A DNA stretch of 64,000 nucleotides, taken from contig JAEERY010000016.1 of assembly GCA_016286035.1 (NCBI GenBank), positions 1-64,000 on the forward strand, given 5' to 3'. A program made the position numbers and the translations under genes. The stretch comes from Lachnospiraceae bacterium (lineage in GTDB: Bacteria; Bacillota; Clostridia; Lachnospirales; Lachnospiraceae). This document shows positions 7,415 through 16,386 of this stretch, piece after piece (the first letter of the stretch is position 1; each line of letters opens with the position of its first letter). The notes beneath the pieces are model-generated. The model did not search any database. It saw only the letters and a list, made by a program, of their open reading frames with translations, and was not told the DNA's origin.

Positions 7415-9436
7415 ATGAAATATTTTGTGGATTGTAAGGCTGCTGTTACAGGAGACGGTTCGCAGTCAGCACCGTTTAAGACTATTTCAGAGGCAGCAGC
7501 TGTTGCGGTTGCGGGAGACGAGGTTATAGTTTCGGATGGTATATACAGGGAATATGTTGATCCCAAGAATGCAGGAAGAGAAGATGCACACATCGTTTAC
7601 AGAGCAAAAAACAGACTTGGTGCGGTTATAAGCGGAGCAGAGATTGTAAAAGACTGGATAGAGGTTGAACCCCATGTATGGAAGACAAGCGTAGATAATA
7701 AGCTGTTTGGAAACTACAATCCTTTTAAGACTCTTGTATCGGGTGACTGGTTTGATGCACAGTTTACGGCACATACGGGAGATGTTTTCTTAAACGGCAA
7801 ATCTATGTATGAGGTAACCGAATATGAAGGAGTTTTAAATCCGAAAGAGAATCTTTCTTCTTGGGATAAGGACTTTACGGTTTATACATGGTATACCCCT
7901 TTGGATGATAACAGCAATGAAACTGTCATATATGCGAATTTCGGTGACATAGATCCCGCTAAGGCAAATATAGAGATATCTGTCAGAAGAAACTGCTTCT
8001 ATCCTTCAAAAGAAGGTGTGGGATATATAACACTTGACGGATTAAAAGTATGTATGGCAGCCACGCAGTGGGCACCTCCGACTGCATACCAGGAAGGTAT
8101 GGTAGGTCCTCACTGGTCAAAGGGATGGATCATAGAAAACTGTGATATTTATGAATCCAAGTGTAGCGGAATATCTCTAGGCAAGTATTTACAGCCCAAT
8201 AATGACAACAAGTGGCTTAAGTGGAAGTACAAAGACGGAACACAGACTGAGCGTGACTGTATCTGCCAGGCTCAGATCGAGGGATGGAGTAAAGAGAATA
8301 TCGGTTCCCACATAATCAGGAACAATGAGATACATGATTGCGGACAGACCGGTATAGTGGGACATCTCGGCGGTGTGTTCTCCGTGATAGAGAATAATCA
8401 TATACATCATATAAACAATAAGCAGAACCTTGCAGGTGCGGAGATCGGCGGCATCAAGATGCATGCTGCGATCGATGTGATAATAAAAAACAATCATTTC
8501 CATCACTGCACAAGAGGTCTCTGGCTTGACTGGCAGGCTCAGGGAACCCGTGTTACGGGCAATCTGTTCCATGACAACGCTCTGCCTTATGACTATCTGC
8601 TAAGAAAGGAAAATCTGGCAAACTTAGGACTCGGTGAGGATATATTCATAGAGGTGAGTCACGGACCAACTCTTGTTGATAACAATATCCTTCTTTCAGA
8701 CAGAGCTCTTAAGCTTCCAACCCAGGGAGTTGCATTTGTTCATAATCTTATAGCCGGATCATTAACTGCTGTCGGAAGAGGAGTCGATAACGGCGCAAAA
8801 ACCAGAAAGTCACCTAGATACACACCCTATCATCTGCCGCACAGGACTGAGGTAGCCGGATTCATGACTATCCTTCACGGTGATATGCGTTTTTATAACA
8901 ATATTTTTGTTCAGAGAAAGTTAAGAGAGAAAATGCTAGAGCTGGGCAGAGGCTTTGAGAACGATGAGTGGGATGATGGCAACATGGTAGTCGGAACACT
9001 TCCTTACAGCGGTTACATGACTCAGGAACAGTGGGAAAAGGAATTTGAAGGCTACTGCGGTATGGGAAGCGAGCCCAGTGACAGATATTATATACCGTTA
9101 CCGGTATGGACAGGCGGAAATGTGTTCTTTAACGGTGCAAAACCCTGTGATTCAGAAACCGGTCACCATATAGATAACGAGCATGAGATCAGTATCGAGC
9201 TTGTTAAGGACACAGACGATTATGTGGTTAAGACCAATCTGTTTGAGTATCTTCCCTATGATTGCAGTATGATCTCAACTGATACTTTGGGAATGGCATT
9301 TGAGCCTGAGCAGAGATATGAGGCACCGGACGGAAGCGACATAGTATTTGATACGGATATGAACGGTAACAAGAGAGAAGAAAAGCTGTGTGCCGGACCC
9401 GTAATAGGGAAAGAAATCCGTTTTCATTTATCATAA
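7415..9436 (+). CDS. GH120-type beta-xylosidase (right-handed parallel beta-helix)
   Basis: 673 residues from ATG 7415 (GAGAGGG upstream); an in-frame GTG at 7391 is less likely. There is no signal peptide, so it is probably cytoplasmic. The N-terminus has the DUF1565-like APFKTISEAAAVAVAGDEV segment, and the body is rich in beta-helix turns (IIRNNEIHDCGQ, IENNHIHHI, VTGNLFHDN). By recollection it matches the GH120 xylosidase of Thermoanaerobacterium along its length, including GWIIEN, GSHIIRNN, GLWLDW and EVSHGP. The equivalents of the catalytic Asp and Glu are Asp372 in LWLDW and Glu413 in FIEVSHGP. Their spacing is 41 residues rather than about 23 because of an 18-residue insertion (NALPYDYLLRKENLAN region). 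It probably releases xylose from xylo-oligosaccharides. Confidence 0.85.
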   Translation: MKYFVDCKAAVTGDGSQSAPFKTISEAAAVAVAGDEVIVSDGIYREYVDPKNAGREDAHIVYRAKNRLGAVISGAEIVKDWIEVEPHVWKTSVDNKLFGNYNPFKTLVSGDWFDAQFTAHTGDVFLNGKSMYEVTEYEGVLNPKENLSSWDKDFTVYTWYTPLDDNSNETVIYANFGDIDPAKANIEISVRRNCFYPSKEGVGYITLDGLKVCMAATQWAPPTAYQEGMVGPHWSKGWIIENCDIYESKCSGISLGKYLQPNNDNKWLKWKYKDGTQTERDCICQAQIEGWSKENIGSHIIRNNEIHDCGQTGIVGHLGGVFSVIENNHIHHINNKQNLAGAEIGGIKMHAAIDVIIKNNHFHHCTRGLWLDWQAQGTRVTGNLFHDNALPYDYLLRKENLANLGLGEDIFIEVSHGPTLVDNNILLSDRALKLPTQGVAFVHNLIAGSLTAVGRGVDNGAKTRKSPRYTPYHLPHRTEVAGFMTILHGDMRFYNNIFVQRKLREKMLELGRGFENDEWDDGNMVVGTLPYSGYMTQEQWEKEFEGYCGMGSEPSDRYYIPLPVWTGGNVFFNGAKPCDSETGHHIDNEHEISIELVKDTDDYVVKTNLFEYLPYDCSMISTDTLGMAFEPEQRYEAPDGSDIVFDTDMNGNKREEKLCAGPVIGKEIRFHLS

Positions 9437-9496
9437 GATTTTATAACAGCGGGAAAGAGAAGGAAGGTATAGCCTTAAAGGCAGAAAGGAAAGAGT

Positions 9497-10672
9497 ATGA
9501 ACAATTTTGAATTCTATTCACCCACCTGTTTTGTTTTCGGAAAAGATACAGAGAACAAGGCCGGAGAATATGTTAAGAGATTCGGCGGTACAAAGGTACT
9601 CATCCATTACGGTGGAGGAAGCGTTGTACGTTCGGGGTTACTTGACAGGGTTAAGAAGTCGCTTGATGCAGAGGGAATTTCTTATGTAGAACTCGGCGGA
9701 GTTAAACCCAATCCGAGAAGCGGACTCGTATATGAAGGCATAGATCTTTGCAAGAAAGAAAACGTGGATTTTATCCTTGCAGTCGGCGGAGGAAGTGTAA
9801 TAGATTCATCAAAAGCCATTGCGGCAGGTGTGGTATATGATGGGGATTTCTGGGATTTCTACAGAGGAAAGAGGATAGAAAAGGCTTTAAGTGTAGGTAC
9901 CGTTTTAACAATAGCAGCGGCAGGAAGTGAAGGCAGTCCCGATTCGGTTATCACAAAAGAGGAGGGAATGTTTAAGCGAGGTGCGAGCGGGGATGCCATA
10001 AGACCTAAGTTCAGTATATTAAATCCAGCACTAACACAGACACTTCCAGCATATCAGACGGCAGCAGGCATCACGGATATCATGGCTCATCTGTATGAGA
10101 GGTATCTGACAAATTCAGAAGAGGTTGAAGTAACGGACAGACTTATTGAAGCATTGCTGCTCACTATGATACATGAGGGACCGAGAGTTATTGAAGATCC
10201 AAATAATTACGAGGCAAGAGCAAATATCATGTGGGCAGGTACAATGGCACATAACAATTCATGCGGTGTCGGAAGAAGCCAGGACTGGTTAAGCCATACG
10301 ATAGAGCATGAGCTTTCTGCTCTTTATGACTGTGCCCACGGTGCGGGACTCGCAGTGACTATGCCAGCTGTATTCACATACGAGATGTCACACAATGTCA
10401 TGAGATTTGCCCAGGCAGCTGTAAGGATCTGGGGATGTCAGATGGATTTTGCTCATCCCGAAGTGACCGCAAAAGCAGGTATAGAGGCATTCAGAAACTA
10501 TCTGATATCAATAGGTATGCCTAGAAACTTTGAGGAACTCGGAGCAAAAGAAGAAGACATACCAAAACTTGTTGATGTGCTCTGTCGTGGTGACGGAAGA
10601 GACGGAACGATCTCGGGATTCATAACTCTTAATGAAGAAGATTGTACAAAGATATACAAGATGATGATCTGA
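9497..10672 (+). CDS. Iron-containing alcohol dehydrogenase, YqhD/butanol dehydrogenase type
   Basis: A 391-residue group III alcohol dehydrogenase that reduces aldehydes with NAD(P)H. The start is ATG 9497 with AAAGGAAAG upstream. The N-terminal nucleotide-binding half has the GGGSVIDSSKAIAAG loop. The C-terminal half carries the metal ligands in ITDIMAHLYE (Asp, His) and SHTIEHELSALYDCAHGAGLA (two His). It is most like the BdhA/YqhD branch. It closes the carbohydrate operon 60 bp after the GH120 gene and may dispose of reducing equivalents or short aldehydes formed in this pathway. The substrate cannot be inferred. Confidence 0.9.
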   Translation: MNNFEFYSPTCFVFGKDTENKAGEYVKRFGGTKVLIHYGGGSVVRSGLLDRVKKSLDAEGISYVELGGVKPNPRSGLVYEGIDLCKKENVDFILAVGGGSVIDSSKAIAAGVVYDGDFWDFYRGKRIEKALSVGTVLTIAAAGSEGSPDSVITKEEGMFKRGASGDAIRPKFSILNPALTQTLPAYQTAAGITDIMAHLYERYLTNSEEVEVTDRLIEALLLTMIHEGPRVIEDPNNYEARANIMWAGTMAHNNSCGVGRSQDWLSHTIEHELSALYDCAHGAGLAVTMPAVFTYEMSHNVMRFAQAAVRIWGCQMDFAHPEVTAKAGIEAFRNYLISIGMPRNFEELGAKEEDIPKLVDVLCRGDGRDGTISGFITLNEEDCTKIYKMMI

Positions 10673-10784
10673 TCATATAAGAAACATAAAACTGATTTAC
10701 TTGACTGAATTCATAAAAGCAAAGAAAATAGAAATGAAAGATAAGATCAACCCAGCTTTGCAACGCAAAAAGGATGACCGAAAT

Positions 10785-11654
10785 ATGGATTACAGTCAGT
10801 ACGAGATATATGATTTTGATTCTATAAGTGCCTTTAATATGTCTACGGGATATAAGGAGAGAAGCTATCAGATGCACTGGCATTCTTACGGTGAGATAAT
10901 GCTCGTCGGTCCCGGGGATACGAATATTTATAAGGTCAATCAGGATACATATACACTTGTACCGGGTGATTTCGTACTGATATGGCCTATGGAAATGCAT
11001 GAGATAATCGATGCCGACAGACAGGAAGCTCTTGTGATCCAGTTTAGCAATGCCTTCATGAATACGCTTTTTGATCTTCAGAGGATAATGCATTTTTACA
11101 GGAATCTTCATGTCATTTGCATCAACTCGCATCCACAGCTTGTTGAAAGATTAAAAGTCATTGCCTATAAAATGAAGGATATATTCTTTTCGGACAGTGT
11201 CGACAAGGAACTTCGATGCTGCATGCTCCTTATGGAGTTTATGCTTACGCTTGATGAGCACAGAAGCGAGTTTGCTCCCGAGCTGGATTCTGAGGAAAAC
11301 AACGGATATACGGACGATATCATGCGACGTATGATCGCAGTAACGGATTATATAAAGAATAATCTTACTGCAGATGATCTCTCGCAGGGAACAATGGCTC
11401 AGATGGCAGGTATCAGCAAGGATTATTTTTCAAGGATATTCAAAAGCGTTACCGGTATGAATTACAGCAAGTGGCTGAATATGATCAGGCTTGAAAAAGC
11501 AACAGAACTGCTGACACTCAACGACAGGACTCTGACAGAGGTTGCGATGCTTTCCGGATTTCAGAGCATACCCAGTTTCAACAGGGTATTCAGGAGCGAG
11601 AAAGGCATGGCACCCGGTGAATACAGAGCACTGTTCATCGGAGGAAAGGATTGA
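10785..11654 (+). CDS. AraC-family transcriptional regulator
   Basis: 289 residues from ATG 10785, which has AAAAGGATG ten bases upstream. A TTG start at 10701 would add 28 residues, but those bases (TTGACT, then AT-rich) look more like promoter than protein. The N-terminal half is a cupin-type sugar-sensing domain (MHWHSYGEIMLV, PGDFVLIWPMEMHEI). The C-terminal 100 residues are the double helix-turn-helix: MAQMAGISKDYFSRIFK, then MLSGFQSIPSFNRVFR. It is probably an activator responding to a pentose or oligosaccharide and acting on the carbohydrate genes before it, or on the epimerase gene that starts four bases after its stop. Confidence 0.9.
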   Translation: MDYSQYEIYDFDSISAFNMSTGYKERSYQMHWHSYGEIMLVGPGDTNIYKVNQDTYTLVPGDFVLIWPMEMHEIIDADRQEALVIQFSNAFMNTLFDLQRIMHFYRNLHVICINSHPQLVERLKVIAYKMKDIFFSDSVDKELRCCMLLMEFMLTLDEHRSEFAPELDSEENNGYTDDIMRRMIAVTDYIKNNLTADDLSQGTMAQMAGISKDYFSRIFKSVTGMNYSKWLNMIRLEKATELLTLNDRTLTEVAMLSGFQSIPSFNRVFRSEKGMAPGEYRALFIGGKD

Positions 11655-11658
11655 TCTT

Positions 11659-12690
11659 ATGAAAAAAAGAGCATTGTTCATTGGCGGAACGGGAACAATA
11701 AGTACCGCCGTTGTAAAAAGGCTTGTTAATGAACTTGACTGGGAAGTCTGGGTTATTAATCGCGGTAATCGTAACGATGTGCTCCCGAAAGGAGTAAACC
11801 AGATCATCGCTGATATAGATGATGAAAAAACAGTTCTTGAAAAGATCGGTGATATGACCTTTGACTGTGTATGTGAGTTTATAGGATTTACGGTATCACA
11901 GGTAGAACGAGATCACAGACTGTTTGCAGGAAAGACAAAACAGTATATATATATCAGCTCGGCTTCGGCATATCATAAGCCGGCATCGGGATATATCATC
12001 ACTGAAGGCACCTCTCTTGCAAATCCTTACTGGGAGTACTCAAGAAACAAGATAGCCTGTGAGGAATATCTTATGAAAAAGTACAAAGAGGAAGGCTTTC
12101 CTGTTACGATAGTACGACCGAGTCATACATATGATGAGAGAAATGTACCGCTTGGTGTTCACGGAAAGAACGGATTCTGGCAGGTTATAAGCAGAATGAT
12201 AAAAGGCAAGCCGGTCATCATACAGGGTGACGGATCGAGTCTCTGGACACTTACGTGGAACGATGATTTCGCTATAGGTTATACCGGACTTATGGGAAAC
12301 AGACATGCGATCGGAGAAGCTTTTCAGATCACATCGGATGAAACACTTACATGGGATCAGATATATGAAACCATAGCTGATGCACTTGGCGTTAAGTTAA
12401 ATGCTTACCATGTATCAACTGATTTTTTAAGAGCTGTCGGTGATAAATACGGTTATGATTTTACGGGCTCGCTTCTTGGAGATAAGTCGGTATCGGTTGT
12501 ATTTGACAATACAAAACTTAAACGTGCAGTCCTGGATATGAGAACCAATGTGAGATTTGATATGGGTGTAAGGTATGCGCTTGATTATGTTTTGTCGCAT
12601 CCTGAGGAATGTCAGAAAGAGGATCCTGAGTTTGATGAATGGTGTGACCGTGTAATAGAGTCACTTGAAAAAGCAAAGGAAGCAATTTAA
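11659..12690 (+). CDS. NAD-dependent epimerase/dehydratase (extended SDR)
   Basis: 343 residues from ATG 11659; the ribosome site GAGGAAAGGA lies in the end of the AraC gene, so the two are coupled. The N-terminal Rossmann motif FIGGTGTIS and the YxxxK catalytic pair (EYSRNKIACEE) after YISSASAY place it among nucleotide-sugar epimerases/dehydratases of the extended SDR family, in the CSP41/RhaD-like branch often found beside sugar catabolic genes. The product is cytoplasmic. Its substrate is unknown, and its position suggests a role with the AraC-regulated sugar genes. Confidence 0.85.
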   Translation: MKKRALFIGGTGTISTAVVKRLVNELDWEVWVINRGNRNDVLPKGVNQIIADIDDEKTVLEKIGDMTFDCVCEFIGFTVSQVERDHRLFAGKTKQYIYISSASAYHKPASGYIITEGTSLANPYWEYSRNKIACEEYLMKKYKEEGFPVTIVRPSHTYDERNVPLGVHGKNGFWQVISRMIKGKPVIIQGDGSSLWTLTWNDDFAIGYTGLMGNRHAIGEAFQITSDETLTWDQIYETIADALGVKLNAYHVSTDFLRAVGDKYGYDFTGSLLGDKSVSVVFDNTKLKRAVLDMRTNVRFDMGVRYALDYVLSHPEECQKEDPEFDEWCDRVIESLEKAKEAI

Positions 12691-12696
12691 TATATG

Positions 12697-13392
12697 TTAA
12701 TCAACCCCACGTAAAGCGCTTTGCGGTATGTGGGGTTTTACTATGTCAAGAAAATGAGTCAGTTCTTCTTTTGAAAAGCTCTCACATCTAAAGTCACCTA
12801 TACCTGCGGTATCTTTATAGCTTTGTATGAAGTATTTGCAGTCTGAAGGCAGCCATGCGGCGATATCCTCAAAGTCATCATCGGTATGTATGCCTTTTAC
12901 GACAGTGGTACGAAACTCATAGTCGATCATATTTTGTGACAGAATCTCAACCGTCTCTTCCAAAAGAGAGATGTTTACCTGCTTAAGACCGACCGCGAGC
13001 GCATAGTTGTTCCTTCCGGCTTTGATATCAACAGCAGAATAATCTATGAGTTTATCTTCTATGAGTTTTCTTAAAACCGAAGGGTTAAAACCGTTTGTAT
13101 CAAGCTTAACAAGATATCCAAGGTCTTTGATCTTCTTTATATATTCCGAAAGATCAGGCTGGAGAGTGGGTTCTCCGCCCGTTATGCATACACCCTTTAA
13201 AATGCCTGATCTCTTTTTAAGGAAGGCGAGTATCAGATCATCATCCTCTTTCGGGAACACTTCGGGATTTAATACCAGTTCGCTGTTATGGCAGTAAGGA
13301 CATCTTAGATTGCAGTTACCCGTAAAAATGGTCGCAGCCATATGACCGGGATAATCAAGTAAGGTTGTTTTTGTGAATCCGTGTATATTCAT
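12697..13392 (-). CDS. nrdG: Radical SAM activating protein, anaerobic ribonucleotide reductase type
   Basis: A 231-residue radical S-adenosylmethionine protein. The [4Fe-4S]-binding motif CNLRCPYC (Cx3Cx2C) is near residue 27, followed by the SAM-binding CITGGEPTLQ and LDTNGF strands. The N-terminus TTLLDYPGHMAATIF is typical of proteins annotated as anaerobic ribonucleoside-triphosphate reductase activating protein. Such activases install a glycyl radical in a partner enzyme. No nrdD or other glycyl-radical enzyme is in this window, so the partner is unknown and the gene symbol is by similarity only. It is convergent with the epimerase gene and probably transcribed with, or shortly after, the GH10 gene. 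Confidence 0.78.
   Translation of the reverse strand: MNIHGFTKTTLLDYPGHMAATIFTGNCNLRCPYCHNSELVLNPEVFPKEDDDLILAFLKKRSGILKGVCITGGEPTLQPDLSEYIKKIKDLGYLVKLDTNGFNPSVLRKLIEDKLIDYSAVDIKAGRNNYALAVGLKQVNISLLEETVEILSQNMIDYEFRTTVVKGIHTDDDFEDIAAWLPSDCKYFIQSYKDTAGIGDFRCESFSKEELTHFLDIVKPHIPQSALRGVD
12703..12740. terminator. Terminator hairpin between the convergent epimerase and activase genes
   Basis: An 8-bp stem AACCCCAC / GTGGGGTT encloses 19 bases that include the palindrome AAAGCGCTTT, followed on the plus strand by a short T run. It lies inside the last codons of the minus-strand gene. Confidence 0.5.
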
Positions 13393-13484
13393 ATCTTTTT
13401 CTCATTAATGACAGATAACATGTACGGGTATATTATAACCTCACTTGCATCATTTAAAAAGTTTTAAATATACGTTTAAAAAGA

Positions 13485-14693
13485 TCAGATCGCATTCATT
13501 CTTACAGTTACATCGTTGTCATCGACAAAGGAAGCGGTAGCAGATAAGCCGTTAAAGCTCAAGTCGTAATCTCCTTTGAATGCCTTTAATGTTACATATC
13601 CCTCAGAGTCGGTCATAACGGTCACATCTGTCCACCACTCTTGTCTTATCAGCTTCTTTAACATTTTGTATGAGGGTTTTAAAGAGTTGTCTTTTCTTAT
13701 AAATCCGCTCGGCGCCTTGAGCCATGCCCCGTCCCTGTAATCCCAGGTGGTAATTGCTTCAACATAAGGATGCTCAAAAAGTATCCTGTACATTTCCTCT
13801 ATCTGATCCGCCTGTCTTTTTTCACCATCGGGGGTTGAAGGCCACTCATCAACCTGCCAGTCATTGAGATCTTCGATATAAGCAGGCATGATCTCACCTG
13901 AGATAAGGGTATTTTCCGTAAAGTGGATGGGAAGACCGAAAGAAGAGAATCTGTCCAAAACTTCGCTTAGTTTTTCTTTTCCCCAGTATCCCTGATGCTG
14001 ATGTGACTGTATACCTATGGCGCTTATGGGAACACCTGCATTCAGACAACCGTCGATCAGGATCTCATAATTTATGGATGTATTGAAATCATTCAGTAAA
14101 AGTGTGGCATCCGGATTGCATTCATGTGCTTTTTCAAATACTTCCTTAATAAGGCCGACTCTTGACTTACCCTTACAGATCCTCGTGACAGCATTGTCGT
14201 ACTTGTCAAATATGGGCATGATCACAACTTCGTTTATAACATCCCACATATCGATTATGCCCTTAAAGCCGGTCACTTCCCTGTCTATCCTTTCAAGCTG
14301 TTTTTTCATTATGGTCTCATTATCATACTTCATAAGCCAGTCGGCACAGGCTGTATGCCAGCAAAGGGGATGGCCTTTTACCTTAACGTTCTTACTGTTA
14401 AGGTATTTTGCCGTTTTCATAAGCTTGTCTGTAGCAGGTTCTCCTTCTTTGGTTTCGAACTGGCCCCAGTAAAAGGGAAGAGTACCATAATTGAATATCT
14501 CAAGCCAGCTGTCGGTGATCTGCTTGTGCTCCTCATCGCCGTTCATAACATAAGGAATGAAGTCAAATGCACCGCATCCGAATAAAAAGCTGTGGTTGGT
14601 CTGCTTTACGGCAATCTGCTTATTCGCTATCGGATTGCCAAGAGCATCCTCGAAACGTATCTTTTTGGTTACTTTTCTGTGTGAAATATTCAT
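13485..14693 (-). CDS. Intracellular GH10 endo-beta-1,4-xylanase
   Basis: 402 residues from the ATG whose complement is at 14691-14693, preceded by GAGGAGG; a longer start at 14720 has no such site. There is no signal peptide, so the enzyme is probably cytoplasmic and acts on imported xylo-oligosaccharides. The GH10 barrel shows KGHPLCWH, WDVINE with the acid/base Glu155, GIQSHQHQG and the nucleophile Glu260 in HFTENT (usually TELD-like), then TTWDYRDGAW. A short beta-rich C-terminal domain (about residues 345-402) follows the barrel. It faces away from the GH120 operon, but the enzymes probably work on the same substrate. Confidence 0.92.
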   Translation of the reverse strand: MNISHRKVTKKIRFEDALGNPIANKQIAVKQTNHSFLFGCGAFDFIPYVMNGDEEHKQITDSWLEIFNYGTLPFYWGQFETKEGEPATDKLMKTAKYLNSKNVKVKGHPLCWHTACADWLMKYDNETIMKKQLERIDREVTGFKGIIDMWDVINEVVIMPIFDKYDNAVTRICKGKSRVGLIKEVFEKAHECNPDATLLLNDFNTSINYEILIDGCLNAGVPISAIGIQSHQHQGYWGKEKLSEVLDRFSSFGLPIHFTENTLISGEIMPAYIEDLNDWQVDEWPSTPDGEKRQADQIEEMYRILFEHPYVEAITTWDYRDGAWLKAPSGFIRKDNSLKPSYKMLKKLIRQEWWTDVTVMTDSEGYVTLKAFKGDYDLSFNGLSATASFVDDNDVTVRMNAI

Positions 14694-14914
14694 ATGGCCT
14701 CCTCTCGTGACCTTGGACAATAACGATTTATCTCATGTTAACATCTGAAAAATCACATGGCTTATTATTTTTTTACATGATCGATATCAAATCTTGTCTT
14801 TGGTCGCTCACAACAAAATCTGATAAAAGACAGGTCAAATCTTAAGAAGAACAGCGTCCGTAAAAGAAGTATATTACGATTATCATCAACACGGATTGAT
14901 TGTCGAGGAGAATT
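14694..14914. promoter_or_regulatory. Divergent intergenic region between the GH10 and MATE genes
   Basis: 221 bp that should hold promoters for both outward-facing genes. It is AT-rich, with a TATTATTTTTTTAC stretch near 14762, but I find no convincing -35/-10 pair or operator. The only clear elements are the two ribosome sites at its ends (AGAGGAGG for GH10, GAGGAGA for MATE). Confidence 0.4.
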
Positions 14915-16279
14915 ATGAAAGATCATACAACAGATATGACCACCGGCGATCCGGTGCGTCACATTATACTATTTGCAATACCTGCTCTTATAGGAAATGT
15001 ATTTCAGCAGATATACAATATCGCTGATTCGATAATAGTAGGCAGATTTGTCGGTGCCAGCGCTCTGGCGGCAGTCGGAGCGACTTCATCCATTACCTTT
15101 CTTTTCTTTGCCTTGTGCAACGGCATAGGGAGCGGAGGAGGCATTATAGTATCACAGTTTTACGGAGCCCATGAAAATGATAAGGTTAAAAACTGTATCG
15201 TAAATACAGGATTTATAATGCTTATCATACCGTTACTGTTTGGTACGCTTGGTTTTATATCCGCTCCCTCGCTGCTCAGGCTGCTAAACACTCCTGCGGA
15301 AATACTTGGGGATGCTGCCATGTATATAAGGTACATGTGCATAGGCCTTTTGTTCGTATCGCTCTACAACTATCTGGCTTCCATGTTAAGAGCCCTCGGG
15401 GATTCTAAGTCTCCTTTGTATTTTCTGATAGTATCCACGATAATAAATGTTTTTCTGGATATACTGTTTGTATACAGATATAACATGGGGATAAGAGGTG
15501 CGGCATGTGCAACGATAATATCGCAGTTTACGGCAGCAGTCTGCTGCGGTGTTCATGCATACAGGATAAATCCGTACTTCAGATTAAGAAAAGAAGACTT
15601 TGTCATATCAATAGAGATGTCATATAAGATAGTAAGACTCGGTGTTCCGATGTCATTGCAGTTTGCGCTTATTGCGATATCGTCCATGGCTTTGCAGAGA
15701 GTAGTAAATTCCTTCGGTACTGTTGTGGTGGCCGCATTTACAGCAACAAACAGGATAGAGCAGCTTATCCATCAGCCTTATACGACCCTCGGTGCCTCGC
15801 TTGCTACATACTGCGGTCAGAATTACGGTGCAAGAAAATATGACCGTGTATATACGGGATACAAAAAAGGCATTCTTATCATGGGTATACTGACCGTTGT
15901 TATGATGATAGTGATGCAGGTATTCGGAGGAGCGATAACATCTCTGTTCGTGTCGGATCCCAAGGTGATCGCTCTTGGAGCGATGGGACTGAGGATAAAC
16001 AGCACATTCTATTTTGCACTTGGAATGATATATGTGGTCAGGGGAGTCTTAACGGGTGTCGGAGATGCGTTCTTTGCACTGTTTAACGGTGTGATAGAAG
16101 TTATAGGAAGATTCACTCTACCTCTTATTCTTACAAGTTTCCTGGGTCTTGGTGCAACAGGCATATGGTTATCTACCGGATTTGTATGGATACTTAGCGG
16201 GGTTACCGCATGGATGAGGTATTATACACATCTTAATTCAAGTTTAACAAAGGAGAACGTGGTTCACAGTCTGCAGTAG
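14915..16279 (+). CDS. MATE-family multidrug/cation antiporter
   Basis: A 454-residue inner-membrane protein with about 12 hydrophobic segments in two homologous halves. The start is ATG 14915, with GAGGAGA upstream. Family features include GDPVRHIILFAIPALIGNVFQQ at the start of helix 1 (the common GxPxxxI pattern) and ADSIIVGRFVGASALAAVG in helix 2, the most conserved MATE segment. The second half repeats it as RLGVPMSLQFALIAISS. MATE proteins export drugs or metabolites in exchange for Na+ or H+. The substrate is unknown. It is transcribed away from the GH10 gene and has no obvious operon partner. Confidence 0.92.
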   Translation: MKDHTTDMTTGDPVRHIILFAIPALIGNVFQQIYNIADSIIVGRFVGASALAAVGATSSITFLFFALCNGIGSGGGIIVSQFYGAHENDKVKNCIVNTGFIMLIIPLLFGTLGFISAPSLLRLLNTPAEILGDAAMYIRYMCIGLLFVSLYNYLASMLRALGDSKSPLYFLIVSTIINVFLDILFVYRYNMGIRGAACATIISQFTAAVCCGVHAYRINPYFRLRKEDFVISIEMSYKIVRLGVPMSLQFALIAISSMALQRVVNSFGTVVVAAFTATNRIEQLIHQPYTTLGASLATYCGQNYGARKYDRVYTGYKKGILIMGILTVVMMIVMQVFGGAITSLFVSDPKVIALGAMGLRINSTFYFALGMIYVVRGVLTGVGDAFFALFNGVIEVIGRFTLPLILTSFLGLGATGIWLSTGFVWILSGVTAWMRYYTHLNSSLTKENVVHSLQ

Positions 16280-16296
16280 GCTGTGGACCTTTGTGT
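16261..16296 (+). terminator. Possible terminator overlapping the 3' end of the MATE gene
   Basis: A 9-bp stem GGTTCACAG / CTGTGGACC (one T-G pair) spans the TAG stop, followed by TTTGTGTTT. The T run is imperfect. Confidence 0.4.
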
Positions 16297-16337
16297 TTCA
16301 ATATTAAATTATATATGTGCAATAATTGAGCTTTGTC

Positions 16338-16346
16338 TGTTATAAT
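16338..16346 (+). promoter_or_regulatory. Extended -10 promoter of tadA
   Basis: TGTTATAAT is an extended -10 box (TG at 16338-16339, TATAAT 16341-16346). The matching -35 position is poor, as expected for an extended -10 promoter. It lies about 40 bp before the tadA start. Confidence 0.55.
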
Positions 16347-16386
16347 GATTCTATACGTTTGAAAATTTTTCTTTTTAGGAGTTATT

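Noticed and set aside
10701-10784. N-terminal 28-codon extension of the AraC regulator from TTG 10701
   Set aside because: No ribosome site precedes it, and the TTGACT sequence looks more like promoter than coding sequence. ATG 10785 has AGGA at good spacing.
12711-12724. cre-like element (GTAAAGCGCTTTGC) near the convergent epimerase and nrdG ends
   Set aside because: Its core matches the catabolite-response palindrome, but the flanking TG and CA positions do not, and it lies at the 3' ends of genes inside a terminator loop.
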